Shown in pieces: positions 1 through 7,675 of a stretch of DNA of 64,000 nt; within the stretch, counting starts at the first letter, position 1, and every line of letters begins with the position of its first letter. The DNA is from Ghiorsea sp. GTDB lineage: Bacteria; Pseudomonadota; Zetaproteobacteria; Mariprofundales; Mariprofundaceae. The stretch spans positions 1-64,000 of the forward strand of contig JAUZSH010000001.1 of assembly GCA_030949605.1 (NCBI GenBank). The letters run 5' to 3'. The notes under the pieces were generated by a model. It did not search any database. It was not told where the DNA came from and saw only the letters and a program-made list of their open reading frames with translations. The translations under genes were made by a program, and so were the position numbers.

Positions 1-236
1 TTAAAATTGATATCGGATGATCTTTGTTCTCATCATATTGAATGAAAACAGCCTTTTATGACCGAATCATTTAGCCATTTAATGAAAATTACGGTATCGA
101 TTTTCAACTTTTTGCTTAAGTTGGTTGTATATTGAAATTCGTAGGATAATCAGAATCGTGATGTATATCCTTATCTCATTGATTTATAAGGATAAAATAA
201 CCAAGAAAACGATAAAGCATACCCGCTCAATGTAAG
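1..236 (+). repeat. Partial copy of 273-bp MITE (family D)
   Basis: This stretch is nearly identical to 19763-20035, a complete element with inverted ends beginning CTTACATTGAGCGGGTAT. The left end lies outside the window, while the right end (ATACCCGCTCAATGTAAG) is present and stops at 236. The sequence immediately after it reads into an IS4-type transposase, so the element probably inserted in that gene. It has no coding capacity. A third, truncated copy in inverse orientation lies at 62066-62268. Confidence 0.8.
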
Positions 237-240
237 TTAC

Positions 241-933
241 TATACAACATTCGCAATTATGGCATGCCTGATTCAGCAGGGAACGCCTTTTGTTTTGAGG
301 CAAAGAGAAAATGTTAAAAGTGATTTTAGCCGTGGTGAAAAGCTTTCTTCAAAAGATCATATAATCTCCTATGACAAGCCTAAAAAGAAGCCAGTTTGGA
401 TGACTCAGGAAGCGTATGATGAACTCCCAGATGAGATTAAGATTCGTGAATTTTCAGTCAATGGTACTGTGTACGTCACCACACTTTTAGATGCGAAAAC
501 ATATCACAAAAATGAACTTGCCAAGCTCTATAAAGAACGCTGGAAGGTTGAGCTCGATTTCCGAAGCATCAAAACTCATATGGGCATGGAAATGCTTCGT
601 TGTAAAAGTGCGAACATGGTAGAAAAAGAGGTTGCTGCACATCTTTTAGCTTACAACCTTATTCGTTCAAACATGGCCAATGCAGCCAATCAGAATGGTG
701 TTAAACCGCGTGAAATTAGTTTTATGGCAGCTGTAAATCTTATGAGAAGTATCGTCGAAAAAACTGTTGCTTTGACTTCAGAGGCATTGGAAAAATGGGT
801 TGAGAAAATTCTTAATGCCATTGCCTATACAAAAACAGGGGGCAGAAAAAGGAAAAGTCAGCCTCGGGTCATGAAGCGAAGACCCAAGGCCTACCCTTTG
901 ATGACTAAGCCTCGAGATGAGTATGCTAAGTAG
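241..933 (+). pseudogene. IS4-family transposase, 3' remnant
   Basis: The open frame runs from 241 to the stop at 931-933 and covers only the C-terminal half of an IS4-type transposase. The IS4 signature Y-x2-R-x3-E-x6-K is visible in YKERWKVELDFRSIK, followed by the usual LRCKS and HLLAYNLIR segments and a basic tail (RVMKRRPKAYP). The N-terminal DDE part is missing because MITE D occupies the sequence up to 236. It is related to the intact transposase at 20852-22318 but clearly a different lineage. It is not expected to be active. Confidence 0.8.
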
Positions 934-1012
934 CTAAAATAACTTCATTTTATCACGTCAGGTAGCGGTATTAGAGTCTGACCCCTTTTAATTCCTCAGA
1001 AGAACTGTTGCG

Positions 1013-1536
1013 TTATCCATTGTGACCTTCGCTAATAAATCTCCCGCATTCACAGCAATATTCGGAATACTTTTCAAAGACCCCTTCACTTTTTGTAACC
1101 GTATATGTTAAAATGTTTTTATTACAACGAGGACAGTGTTCCTTTAAATGATCTATGCTGATTTCCCATTGCGTTAATTTTTGTAATGTCGCTTTTATTT
1201 CGTTCTCTAACGTTAAAACTTCAGTGAATAATTCAAGAAAAACCATGTTGTCATGGCTAAATATTACTAATTTTTCCCCACCCAGATTCTCTTTTTTTAG
1301 CTGATATCTTAATCGAATCTTTAAATCTTTATCTTCAGTAAGAAAAACTGTTGTTTTATCTTGCTTTAAATCTTTGATTATTCTTTCGATTAATTTTGGA
1401 TCTGCATATGCTTTTTCCTCAGATTTAAGGTCTAGTCCCTCAATCGTAAGAACCCCTTTCTCTTGCAATTTGTCAATGTAATTAAAAGCCCTTCTTGCAC
1501 TTTTTGCTTTCTCTGGTTGATCAGACTTTTTACATC
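1013..1536 (-). pseudogene. PIN-domain/zinc-ribbon protein, 3' part (split by IS30)
   Basis: This is the downstream part of a gene whose start lies at 2938. It contains the rest of a PIN-like nuclease fold (AYADPKLIERI, then VFLTEDKDLKIR with the usual late acidic residues). A C-terminal zinc ribbon follows (CPRCNKN ... CCECGRFI). Removing the IS30 element and one copy of the 3-bp repeat ATC joins this frame exactly to 2641-2938, giving ...QEIYRCKKSDQPEK... and a protein of about 272 residues. PIN proteins are usually RNases, often toxins; the zinc ribbon suggests nucleic-acid binding. An internal ATG at 1552 lies in the IS end, so a truncated product is possible but probably inactive. Confidence 0.7.
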
Positions 1537-2640
1537 CCTGAATTCGTATCATAAGTGCAATCGTATGTAATCGCTATTCTTATCAGTTCATTCTGGTGAG
1601 GGTGTTGGCTACAAAATAAGGCGATTTTAAGGTGCGTGATATGAGATATAAACAATTAAACTTACAAGAGCGTCACTACATTGAACTAGAGCGTAAGAAG
1701 GGTACTTTTCAGAAGGATATTGCTTCGGCATTAGGGCGTTCATGTAGCACGTTGTGCAGGGAGCTTTCACGCAACACAGGGCAACGGGGCTACCGTCATA
1801 TTCAAGCCAATAATAAGGCTTTCACGCGTCACAAAGATAAGCCGAAAGCAATCAAACTTACCAATGATATCAAGACGGTAATATCCGAATATATCGAACA
1901 AGACTGGAGTCCTGAACAAGTTGCTGGTCGATTGAAAAAGGATGATGTCATTAGCATTCATCATGAAACGATTTATCAATATGTTTTAGCGGACAAAAAG
2001 GCTGGCGGTATTTTGTATACTCATCTTAGGCACCAAAATAAAACCTACAGGAAACGTTATGGATCGGCGCATACTCGTCATGGTATCACCAATCGGGTGG
2101 ATATTGATGAACGTCCTGAAGTGGCTAACAAACGAGAGCGAATAGGTGATTGGGAAGGTGATACCATGATAGGAAAAGAGCACAAAGGCGTGCTTGTAAC
2201 ACTCGATGATCGTCGCTCAAAACTTCGCCTTGCAGCACCGCTTAAGAGCAAGCATGCCAAAGACGTGACAGCAACCATTATCAAGCTTTTGGAGCCAATA
2301 AAAGACTGGGTACACACGATCACTTTCGACAACGGTAAAGAATTCGCATTCCATAAGACCATCGCCAAAGCACTCGATTGTAATGCCTATTTTGCAAAGC
2401 CCTATCACTCTTGGGAACGTGGTCAAAATGAGAATGCAAACGGTCTTCTACGGCAGTACTTCCCCAAAGCAATGAGCTTGCTTGAAGTGACTACAAAAGA
2501 AGTTCTAAAAGCCGTTCATAGGCTTAATAACCGACCCAAAAAGTGTTTGGGGTTCAAAACTCCATACGAAGTATTTGAGGAAAATACAGGAGTTCACATA
2601 AAATCGATAGTGGAAATTGCACTTATCACTTGAATTCAGG
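1537..2640 (+). mobile_element. IS30-family insertion sequence, complete
   Basis: The element is 1104 bp. Its imperfect 25-bp terminal inverted repeats both start CCTGAATTC and end ATAAGTGCAAT, differing in the middle five bases. It is flanked by a 3-bp direct repeat ATC (1534-1536 and 2641-2643), as expected for this family. It carries one intact transposase. A lone copy of about 20 bp of the right end is also found near 62045-62064. Confidence 0.88.
1632..2633 (+). CDS. IS30-family transposase
   Basis: The protein has about 330 residues. The N-terminal helix-turn-helix (LNLQERHYIELERKKG, then IASALGRSCSTLCREL) is typical of IS30 enzymes. The catalytic core shows GDWEGDTMIG (first Asp), TFDNGKEF (second Asp) and HSWERGQNENANGLLRQYFPK (Glu). 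The C-terminal RLNNRPKKCLGFKTP motif is also typical. The frame begins at a GTG at 1632, but the ATG at 1641 is the likelier start. All catalytic positions are intact, so the element may still move. Confidence 0.93.
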   Translation: MRDMRYKQLNLQERHYIELERKKGTFQKDIASALGRSCSTLCRELSRNTGQRGYRHIQANNKAFTRHKDKPKAIKLTNDIKTVISEYIEQDWSPEQVAGRLKKDDVISIHHETIYQYVLADKKAGGILYTHLRHQNKTYRKRYGSAHTRHGITNRVDIDERPEVANKRERIGDWEGDTMIGKEHKGVLVTLDDRRSKLRLAAPLKSKHAKDVTATIIKLLEPIKDWVHTITFDNGKEFAFHKTIAKALDCNAYFAKPYHSWERGQNENANGLLRQYFPKAMSLLEVTTKEVLKAVHRLNNRPKKCLGFKTPYEVFEENTGVHIKSIVEIALIT

Positions 2641-2938
2641 ATCTGTAAATTTCTTGATATTGAACTTCAAGTAACAATATGTCAAAATTTTGATTAAGTA
2701 AAAGATCGAATAGCTTAGTGAATCTTTCATCCATATATATATTAGAGTCGATATACACAGATGCATTAGCTAGAGATGCAATAAATTTGTTTTTTGAGTC
2801 TTTATACTGAGTCAAAATTTGTTCTTTTCTTGCTTCAAGTTCTTTACATTCGACTAAAATTTCATCTTTTTCAGTTTCGAGCGCATGTTTTCTTGGGGTT
2901 CTGTCGCCACGATAAACAGCTAGTAATGTCCTTATCAT
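2641..2938 (-). pseudogene. PIN-domain/zinc-ribbon protein, 5' part (split by IS30)
   Basis: This is the upstream part of the gene continued at 1013-1536. It begins MIRTLLAVYRGDRTPRKH and has a charged helical stretch (about residues 20-50). It then enters the PIN fold at VYIDSNIYMDERF, where IDSN supplies the first conserved Asp. The frame runs into the IS30 terminal repeat at 2640. Inverted GGGGTCAGA-like sequences lie on both sides of the whole gene (near 976-990 and 2983-2994), hinting that gene and IS moved in as a cassette. The true function is unknown. Confidence 0.65.
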
Positions 2939-3157
2939 TTTTATACTCTCCCATTCTTATTCAGAGCTTCTTATTTTGGAGTTAAGGGGTCAGAGCAATT
3001 TAACAGTAAACCACTGTTATAAAACAATAAACCCATCATCTTAGCCGCTCCAACACATACACCTTTCGGCTCAAATCACGCTCAGGCAAGGCGCAAGGCG
3101 CGAAGTTTGGCAGCGCCAAATGAACAACGCCGCCTGTGTGCGATTTGTGTCGAAGGA

Positions 3158-4438
3158 TCAGACTATCATGCCAGCGCCGACCGTATTATTAGTAAACGAA
3201 TCGATGATAATAAACGAACCCGTCCCCCGATTATCCGCATACGAATCACAGTTCAACGGCTGTTGCAACTTGAATGTAATTTGCCCGATTTCATTCATTG
3301 CCAAGCTATCTGCATCTTGCTCTTCAAGCGTATGAATATCGCGTTTAAAGTTTACTTCATCCACCAAGGCTTTGACCTGACGTGTGGTGTGTTTGATGAT
3401 GTATTTTTTACGTTTTTCAAGCGGCTCATCACCAATCCAACACACGTTGGCTTTGAGTGATTTCTCACCTGTGGTCTCTTCACCTGCATGAACCAACATA
3501 TCACCGCGTGAAATATCAATATTATCATTGAGTGTCAGCGTAATACTTTGTGGTGCAAAGGCTTCGTCCAAGTTGCCATCAAAAGCGACGATTTCTTTCA
3601 CTGTTGATGTTTTACCCGATGGCACAACCGTGATGGCATCACCAACTTTGACCGTACCCGATGCAATCGTGCCCATAAAGCCACGATAATCAGGCAAGTC
3701 TGCTGTTTGAGGGCGATTGACCAACTGCACAGGCATACGGAATGATTGGTTATCCAAGTCATCCAATACAGACATGGATTCAAGTGTTTCCAATAAAGTA
3801 TTACCCTTATACCAATCCATATTTTCGCCACGAATGGTGACCATATCACCTGCAAGTGCAGACATAGGCGTACAAATCAAATCTTTGATGCCTTGTTTGG
3901 CACAATATTCATCCATTTCGTCACGAATCGCTTCAAATGTGGCTTGATCATAATCCACCAAGTCCATTTTATTGACCGCAACAATCAAATGCGGAATACC
4001 TAGAAGCCCTAAAATATGGGTATGACGTTTGGTTTGTGCCAACACACCTTGTCGCGCATCAATCAAAATGATGGCTGCATTGGCAGTGGATGAACCTGTC
4101 ACCATATTGCGTGTATACTGCTCATGCCCAGGGCAATCTGCCATGATAAATTTACGTTTGGGTGTGGCAAAATAGCGGTATGCTACATCAATGGTAATGC
4201 CTTGCTCACGCTCTGCGGAAAGACCATCAGTTAACATTGCCAAATCAATTTCTGCGGCTGAAGAAATGGTTGTTGTGCCTTTCTTTTTACGCACAGCCAT
4301 CAATTGATCTTCAAATGCACCTTTGGTGTCAATCAATAAACGACCAATTAAAGTCGATTTACCATCATCCACACTGCCCACTGTTACCAAACGCAACAGC
4401 TCAATTTCTTTTACCAAGTCTAAATTTGCTTTACTCAT
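3158..4438 (-). CDS. cysN: Sulfate adenylyltransferase GTPase subunit
   Basis: This is the GTP-driven regulatory subunit of ATP sulfurylase. With CysD it activates sulfate to adenosine 5'-phosphosulfate in the cytoplasm. The 426-residue protein has the P-loop GSVDDGKST (residues 21-29), the switch motif DCPGH, the guanine-specificity motif NKMD, and EF-Tu-like beta-barrel domains after about residue 230. No APS-kinase (CysC) domain is fused, matching the APS-type reductase encoded at 6242. It is the last gene of the minus-strand sulfur operon and is separated from cysD by a 145-bp gap holding a hairpin repeat. The end differs little from that of stand-alone CysN. Confidence 0.95.
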   Translation of the reverse strand: MSKANLDLVKEIELLRLVTVGSVDDGKSTLIGRLLIDTKGAFEDQLMAVRKKKGTTTISSAAEIDLAMLTDGLSAEREQGITIDVAYRYFATPKRKFIMADCPGHEQYTRNMVTGSSTANAAIILIDARQGVLAQTKRHTHILGLLGIPHLIVAVNKMDLVDYDQATFEAIRDEMDEYCAKQGIKDLICTPMSALAGDMVTIRGENMDWYKGNTLLETLESMSVLDDLDNQSFRMPVQLVNRPQTADLPDYRGFMGTIASGTVKVGDAITVVPSGKTSTVKEIVAFDGNLDEAFAPQSITLTLNDNIDISRGDMLVHAGEETTGEKSLKANVCWIGDEPLEKRKKYIIKHTTRQVKALVDEVNFKRDIHTLEEQDADSLAMNEIGQITFKLQQPLNCDSYADNRGTGSFIIIDSFTNNTVGAGMIV

Positions 4439-4583
4439 TTTTTCTTTCCTATTTAATCCACTAAAAATGATTCAGATTGCTTTTCAAGCGTGCAAGAGCA
4501 AAGAAAATCGCGCAGTGTGCTTTTGCACATGAGCATATTTGATACTGCTATTGGATGCTTGAAAGGTGATATGCATTGTTTTT
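4439..4583 (-). repeat. cysD-cysN intergenic hairpin element
   Basis: The gap contains a compact palindrome (GTGTGCTTTTGCACAT, near 4516-4531) inside a longer imperfect inverted arrangement whose outer arms read TGCTTTTCAAGCG and GGATGCTTGAAAGG. The gap at 14447-14530 has the same layout (GCGCAG, purine-pyrimidine stem, TTTT loop, TGAGCAT). It may be a mobile palindromic repeat that also acts as an RNA processing or stability hairpin in the operon transcript; this is inference. Confidence 0.45.
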
Positions 4584-5492
4584 CTAGAAGTAACCCTCTT
4601 TCTTCTTGTCTTCCATGCTGTTTGAACCATGATCAATAATACGCGTTTCACGCTCAGAACGGCGCGAAGCCGCTGCTTCAATCACAATTTCATCCATATT
4701 GGTTGCATCAGAGCGCACAGCACCTGTGCAAGGACTGCAACCCAAAGTACGGAAACGACTCATCACCATCACAGGCTCTTCACCTTCCAAATACTGGTCT
4801 TTATTTTCCTCATAATAAGGAATCAACATCTCACCACGTTCAATCATAGGGCGTTCTTTAGCAAAGTATAAAGGTACAATCGGAATTTCTTCTTCACGAA
4901 TATATGACCAAATATCCATCTCCGTCCAGTTAGAAATCGGGAACACACGCACCGACTCACCATCATGAATGCGAGCATTATAGATGTTCCACAACTCAGG
5001 GCGTTGATTTTTTGGATCCCACTGCCCAAACTCATCACGCATAGAAAACACACGTTCTTTGGCACGAGACTTCTCTTCGTCACGGCGCGCTCCACCAAAG
5101 GCAGCGTCATAACCACCTTCTTCAAGGGCTGCTAACAAAGCACCTGTTTTTAATGCCCCACAGCAACGTGCCACGCCAAACTCTTTAGGATTCATGCCCT
5201 TGGCAATCGCATCTTCATTTTTACGCACAATCAAGTCCGCGCCAATTTCTTCACAGAAATTATCACGAAACTCATACATTTCTTGGAATTTAAAGCCTGT
5301 GTCCACATGTAAAAGTGAAAACGGCAACGGTGCTGGATAAAAAGCTTTGCGCGCCAAATGCACCAACACTGACGAATCTTTACCCACTGAATACAACATC
5401 ACAGGGTTACGAAATTCAGCTACCACTTCACGAATAATATGAATTGATTCTGCTTCTAACGCTTTAAGTTGGGTTAACTTATGTTTACTCAT
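4584..5492 (-). CDS. cysD: Sulfate adenylyltransferase small subunit
   Basis: CysD is the catalytic subunit of ATP sulfurylase and makes APS from ATP and sulfate together with CysN. The 302-residue protein has the PP-loop YSVGKDS (residues 34-40) and LLHVDTG. It also has the PAPS-reductase-like fold segments [17 protein letters not shown] and [12 protein letters not shown], then [10 protein letters not shown] near the C-terminus. It lies 11 bp downstream of the small TusA-like gene. Length and motifs are those of a complete enzyme. Confidence 0.95.
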   Translation of the reverse strand: MSKHKLTQLKALEAESIHIIREVVAEFRNPVMLYSVGKDSSVLVHLARKAFYPAPLPFSLLHVDTGFKFQEMYEFRDNFCEEIGADLIVRKNEDAIAKGMNPKEFGVARCCGALKTGALLAALEEGGYDAAFGGARRDEEKSRAKERVFSMRDEFGQWDPKNQRPELWNIYNARIHDGESVRVFPISNWTEMDIWSYIREEEIPIVPLYFAKERPMIERGEMLIPYYEENKDQYLEGEEPVMVMSRFRTLGCSPCTGAVRSDATNMDEIVIEAAASRRSERETRIIDHGSNSMEDKKKEGYF

Positions 5493-5503
5493 TTCTACCT
5501 CAA

Positions 5504-5722
5504 TTACTTCTTAATAATCACGCGGTGTTTACCACCGCCAACAGCTTCAATAGATAAAACTTGATAACCTTGCTCTTCACATGAGGCAGGAACATTTTGC
5601 AAAGGCTCACCTTCTTTCAAAATCACCTCTAATTCTTGACCTGCATCCATCTTGGCCAATTGTAATTTCACTTTTACAAAAGTCATGGGACATGTTTCAT
5701 TGGTAATATCTAAAAAATCCAT
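5504..5722 (-). CDS. TusA-family sulfur carrier
   Basis: This 72-residue TusA/SirA-like protein carries the essential Cys-Pro motif in [13 protein letters not shown] (Cys at about residue 11), where TusA proteins hold a persulfide. It ends with a beta strand (HRVIIKK). The protein is closely similar to the C-terminal domain of the sulfite reductase in the same operon; both have ILxxGEPxxNVPxSxEEQG. Its place between cysD and a DsrE-like gene suggests sulfur relay within assimilation rather than tRNA thiolation. The partner and direction of transfer are inferred. Confidence 0.85.
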   Translation of the reverse strand: MDFLDITNETCPMTFVKVKLQLAKMDAGQELEVILKEGEPLQNVPASCEEQGYQVLSIEAVGGGKHRVIIKK

Positions 5723-5734
5723 ATTTGTTATCCT

Positions 5735-6232
5735 TTATACAAAAATAATGTGACCATTTTCTGATTCATTCAAAAATGTGGCAACACCCACCACATCTGC
5801 AACTTCTTCAATCAAATCATCACGCTCTAACTCTAAAATATGCAATGCCATTTCACATGCCAACAAACGAATACCAAGTGCATGTGCTGCTTCGATAAGC
5901 TCGGGCAAGGTCGCCACATTATGTTTTTTCATCATGCTGGTCATCAAACATGGGCTTGCGCCACCGAAGTTTAAACGTGAAAGCGGCAATTTATTGCGTC
6001 CACCCAGTAAAAAATTAAACACCTTTGCCAAAATGCCTTTGCCCAAAGCTTTGCGCCCAAAGTCTTTTTTAAGCACATTCAAACCCCAAAATGTAAAGAA
6101 TATCGTTACCTTGCGATTCGTTGCCGCAGCACCCGTTGCCATGACAAACGCAGCCAGTATTTTATCAAAATCACCACTAAAACATACGATGGTTAAATCT
6201 TTTTTATCTGTTTTTACAATATTTTCACTCAT
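5735..6232 (-). CDS. DsrE/DsrF/DrsH-like (DsrE2-type) protein
   Basis: This 165-residue protein begins with a Rossmann-like strand (DLTIVCFSGDFDKILAAFV). It continues with VTIFFTFWGLNVLKK and a hydrophobic loop (LGKGILAKVFNFLLGG), and has the conserved cysteine in LLACEMALHILEL. That pattern is typical of the DsrE2-type peroxiredoxin-like family. Relatives take persulfide sulfur from TusA-like proteins. Here it sits between cysH and tusA with gaps of about 10 bp, so translation is probably coupled. A role in sulfur trafficking in the operon is likely but not proven. Confidence 0.8.
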   Translation of the reverse strand: MSENIVKTDKKDLTIVCFSGDFDKILAAFVMATGAAATNRKVTIFFTFWGLNVLKKDFGRKALGKGILAKVFNFLLGGRNKLPLSRLNFGGASPCLMTSMMKKHNVATLPELIEAAHALGIRLLACEMALHILELERDDLIEEVADVVGVATFLNESENGHIIFV

Positions 6233-6241
6233 CTTAAACTC

Positions 6242-6952
6242 CTATTTCTTGATTGGGCTAGCATGTAAACCACACTCTGCCACTGCATCTTCTTGCTCCC
6301 ACCACCAGCGACCTGCTCTAGGGTCTTCACCCACCGATATGGCGCGTGTGCATGGTGCGCAACCAATCGAGGGGTAAAACTTATCATGCAACGCATTATA
6401 AGGCACATCGTTACTTTTGATATAATCCCAGACATCTTGTGCTGTCCACATGATCAGTGGGTTAAACTTCTTGATACCAAAAGCCTGATCATCTTCCACA
6501 GCTTGCATATTTGATCGGGAATCTGCTTGCTCTTGCCTAAGCCCAGTTACCCATGCTTTAGCACCACTTAAAGCTCGCTTGAGCGGTAAAATTTTACGTA
6601 CTTGGCAACACAACTTCCGCTTTTCCACAGCATCATAAAACAAATTCACACCATCTTGTTTAACCATAGCCTCAACTTCACTGGCATCTGGGAAATATAT
6701 GTCGATATTCAAGCTGCTTTTCTTACGCCAAATTTGCATCACATCATAGGTTTCTTGCGGTAAACGCCCTGTATCAAGGCTAATGACATGAATACCTATA
6801 TTGTGCTTATGTAAAATATCTAAAAGCACGACATCTTCAGCACCAAAACTGGATGCCAACACCACATCATGCCCATAGTCCGCCACGGCTTGCTTTAATA
6901 AGTTAATCGTATATTCAATTTTATTCGTCAATGTATTCACCTTTAACGCCAA
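6242..6952 (-). CDS. cysH: Adenylyl-sulfate (APS) reductase, CysH type
   Basis: This enzyme reduces APS to sulfite with thioredoxin or glutaredoxin electrons. The 236-residue protein has LASSFGAEDVVLLD and SLDTGRLPQETYD of the PP-loop fold. It also has the cysteine pairs KLCCQVRK and GCAPCTRAI, which bind a [4Fe-4S] cluster and separate APS reductases from PAPS reductases. The tail RAGRWWWEQ and a later Cys (ECGLHAS) hold the usual catalytic cysteine. The absence of an APS kinase in the operon agrees with APS as substrate. Confidence 0.93.
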   Translation of the reverse strand: MALKVNTLTNKIEYTINLLKQAVADYGHDVVLASSFGAEDVVLLDILHKHNIGIHVISLDTGRLPQETYDVMQIWRKKSSLNIDIYFPDASEVEAMVKQDGVNLFYDAVEKRKLCCQVRKILPLKRALSGAKAWVTGLRQEQADSRSNMQAVEDDQAFGIKKFNPLIMWTAQDVWDYIKSNDVPYNALHDKFYPSIGCAPCTRAISVGEDPRAGRWWWEQEDAVAECGLHASPIKK

Positions 6953-6955
6953 ACA

Positions 6956-7675
6956 TTAGTAGTGCAGCCCAAGTACAGGCCACCAATATGTTATCACCAA
7001 TAAAAACATCACCAATGCCGTGATGGATAAAACAGCCCCATATTTAAGCATATGGATGGGATTCACATAACCACTGCCATAAATCATGGCGTTGGGTGGT
7101 GTGCCCATGGGTAACATAAAGGCAAAACCTGCAATAATACCTACTGTGAGTGCAATCACTATAGGCTCTATACCCACAGCAGCACCCACAGGTATGGCAA
7201 TAGGCAATACAATCGCCACAGCGGCAGCATTGCTTACGCTTTCTGTAAACAATAATGTAATCAATACCAATAAAGCGATGAGTGCTAAGCCCATCATATC
7301 ACCTGGAATAAGCGTGTGCGCTAGCCATGTTGCAGCACCAGTGTCAGATAAGGCTTTACCAATGGCAATCGCCCCACCATACATCAACACCACGCCCCAT
7401 TGCACGTGCTTTTCAACTTCTGACCAATCCACCAAACGCAAAGCAAACATCAAAACTACGCTCACCAGTGCGATACTGGCAAGCGAACTGGCATGTCCTG
7501 CAAACAACCATGCAACCACAGTGCCTAACATCAAAAAGCTCATCAACCAGCCTTTAAAGGTTAATACACCCAATTCCAAGCGCCTTTCCGCAAATTTATC
7601 CTGTACCACTTGCATATCCAGCTTGACACGCGACACCATGCGCAACAAAAGTAATGCTGCCACACACAAGCACAC
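6956..7675 (-). CDS. SLC13 permease C-terminal half (frameshifted from upstream gene)
   Basis: This frame encodes the second half of an SLC13/DASS-type permease. It has several membrane helices, the family loop TESVSNAAAVAIVLPIAI and the late motif FMLPMGTPPNAMIYGSGY. It overlaps the end of 7596-9578, and the two frames meet at a short GT repeat near 7661-7671. Reading ...VMGVLVC from one frame into VAALLLLRMVSR of the other gives one uninterrupted transporter. The apparent start is only a GTG within a helix, so this half is probably not an independent gene. Its likely substrate is sulfate, by operon context. Confidence 0.7.
   Translation of the reverse strand: MCLCVAALLLLRMVSRVKLDMQVVQDKFAERRLELGVLTFKGWLMSFLMLGTVVAWLFAGHASSLASIALVSVVLMFALRLVDWSEVEKHVQWGVVLMYGGAIAIGKALSDTGAATWLAHTLIPGDMMGLALIALLVLITLLFTESVSNAAAVAIVLPIAIPVGAAVGIEPIVIALTVGIIAGFAFMLPMGTPPNAMIYGSGYVNPIHMLKYGAVLSITALVMFLLVITYWWPVLGLHY

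Noticed and set aside
3107-3460. Plus-strand open frame opposite the cysN end
   Set aside because: It overlaps the conserved C-terminal part of cysN and has no recognisable domain.
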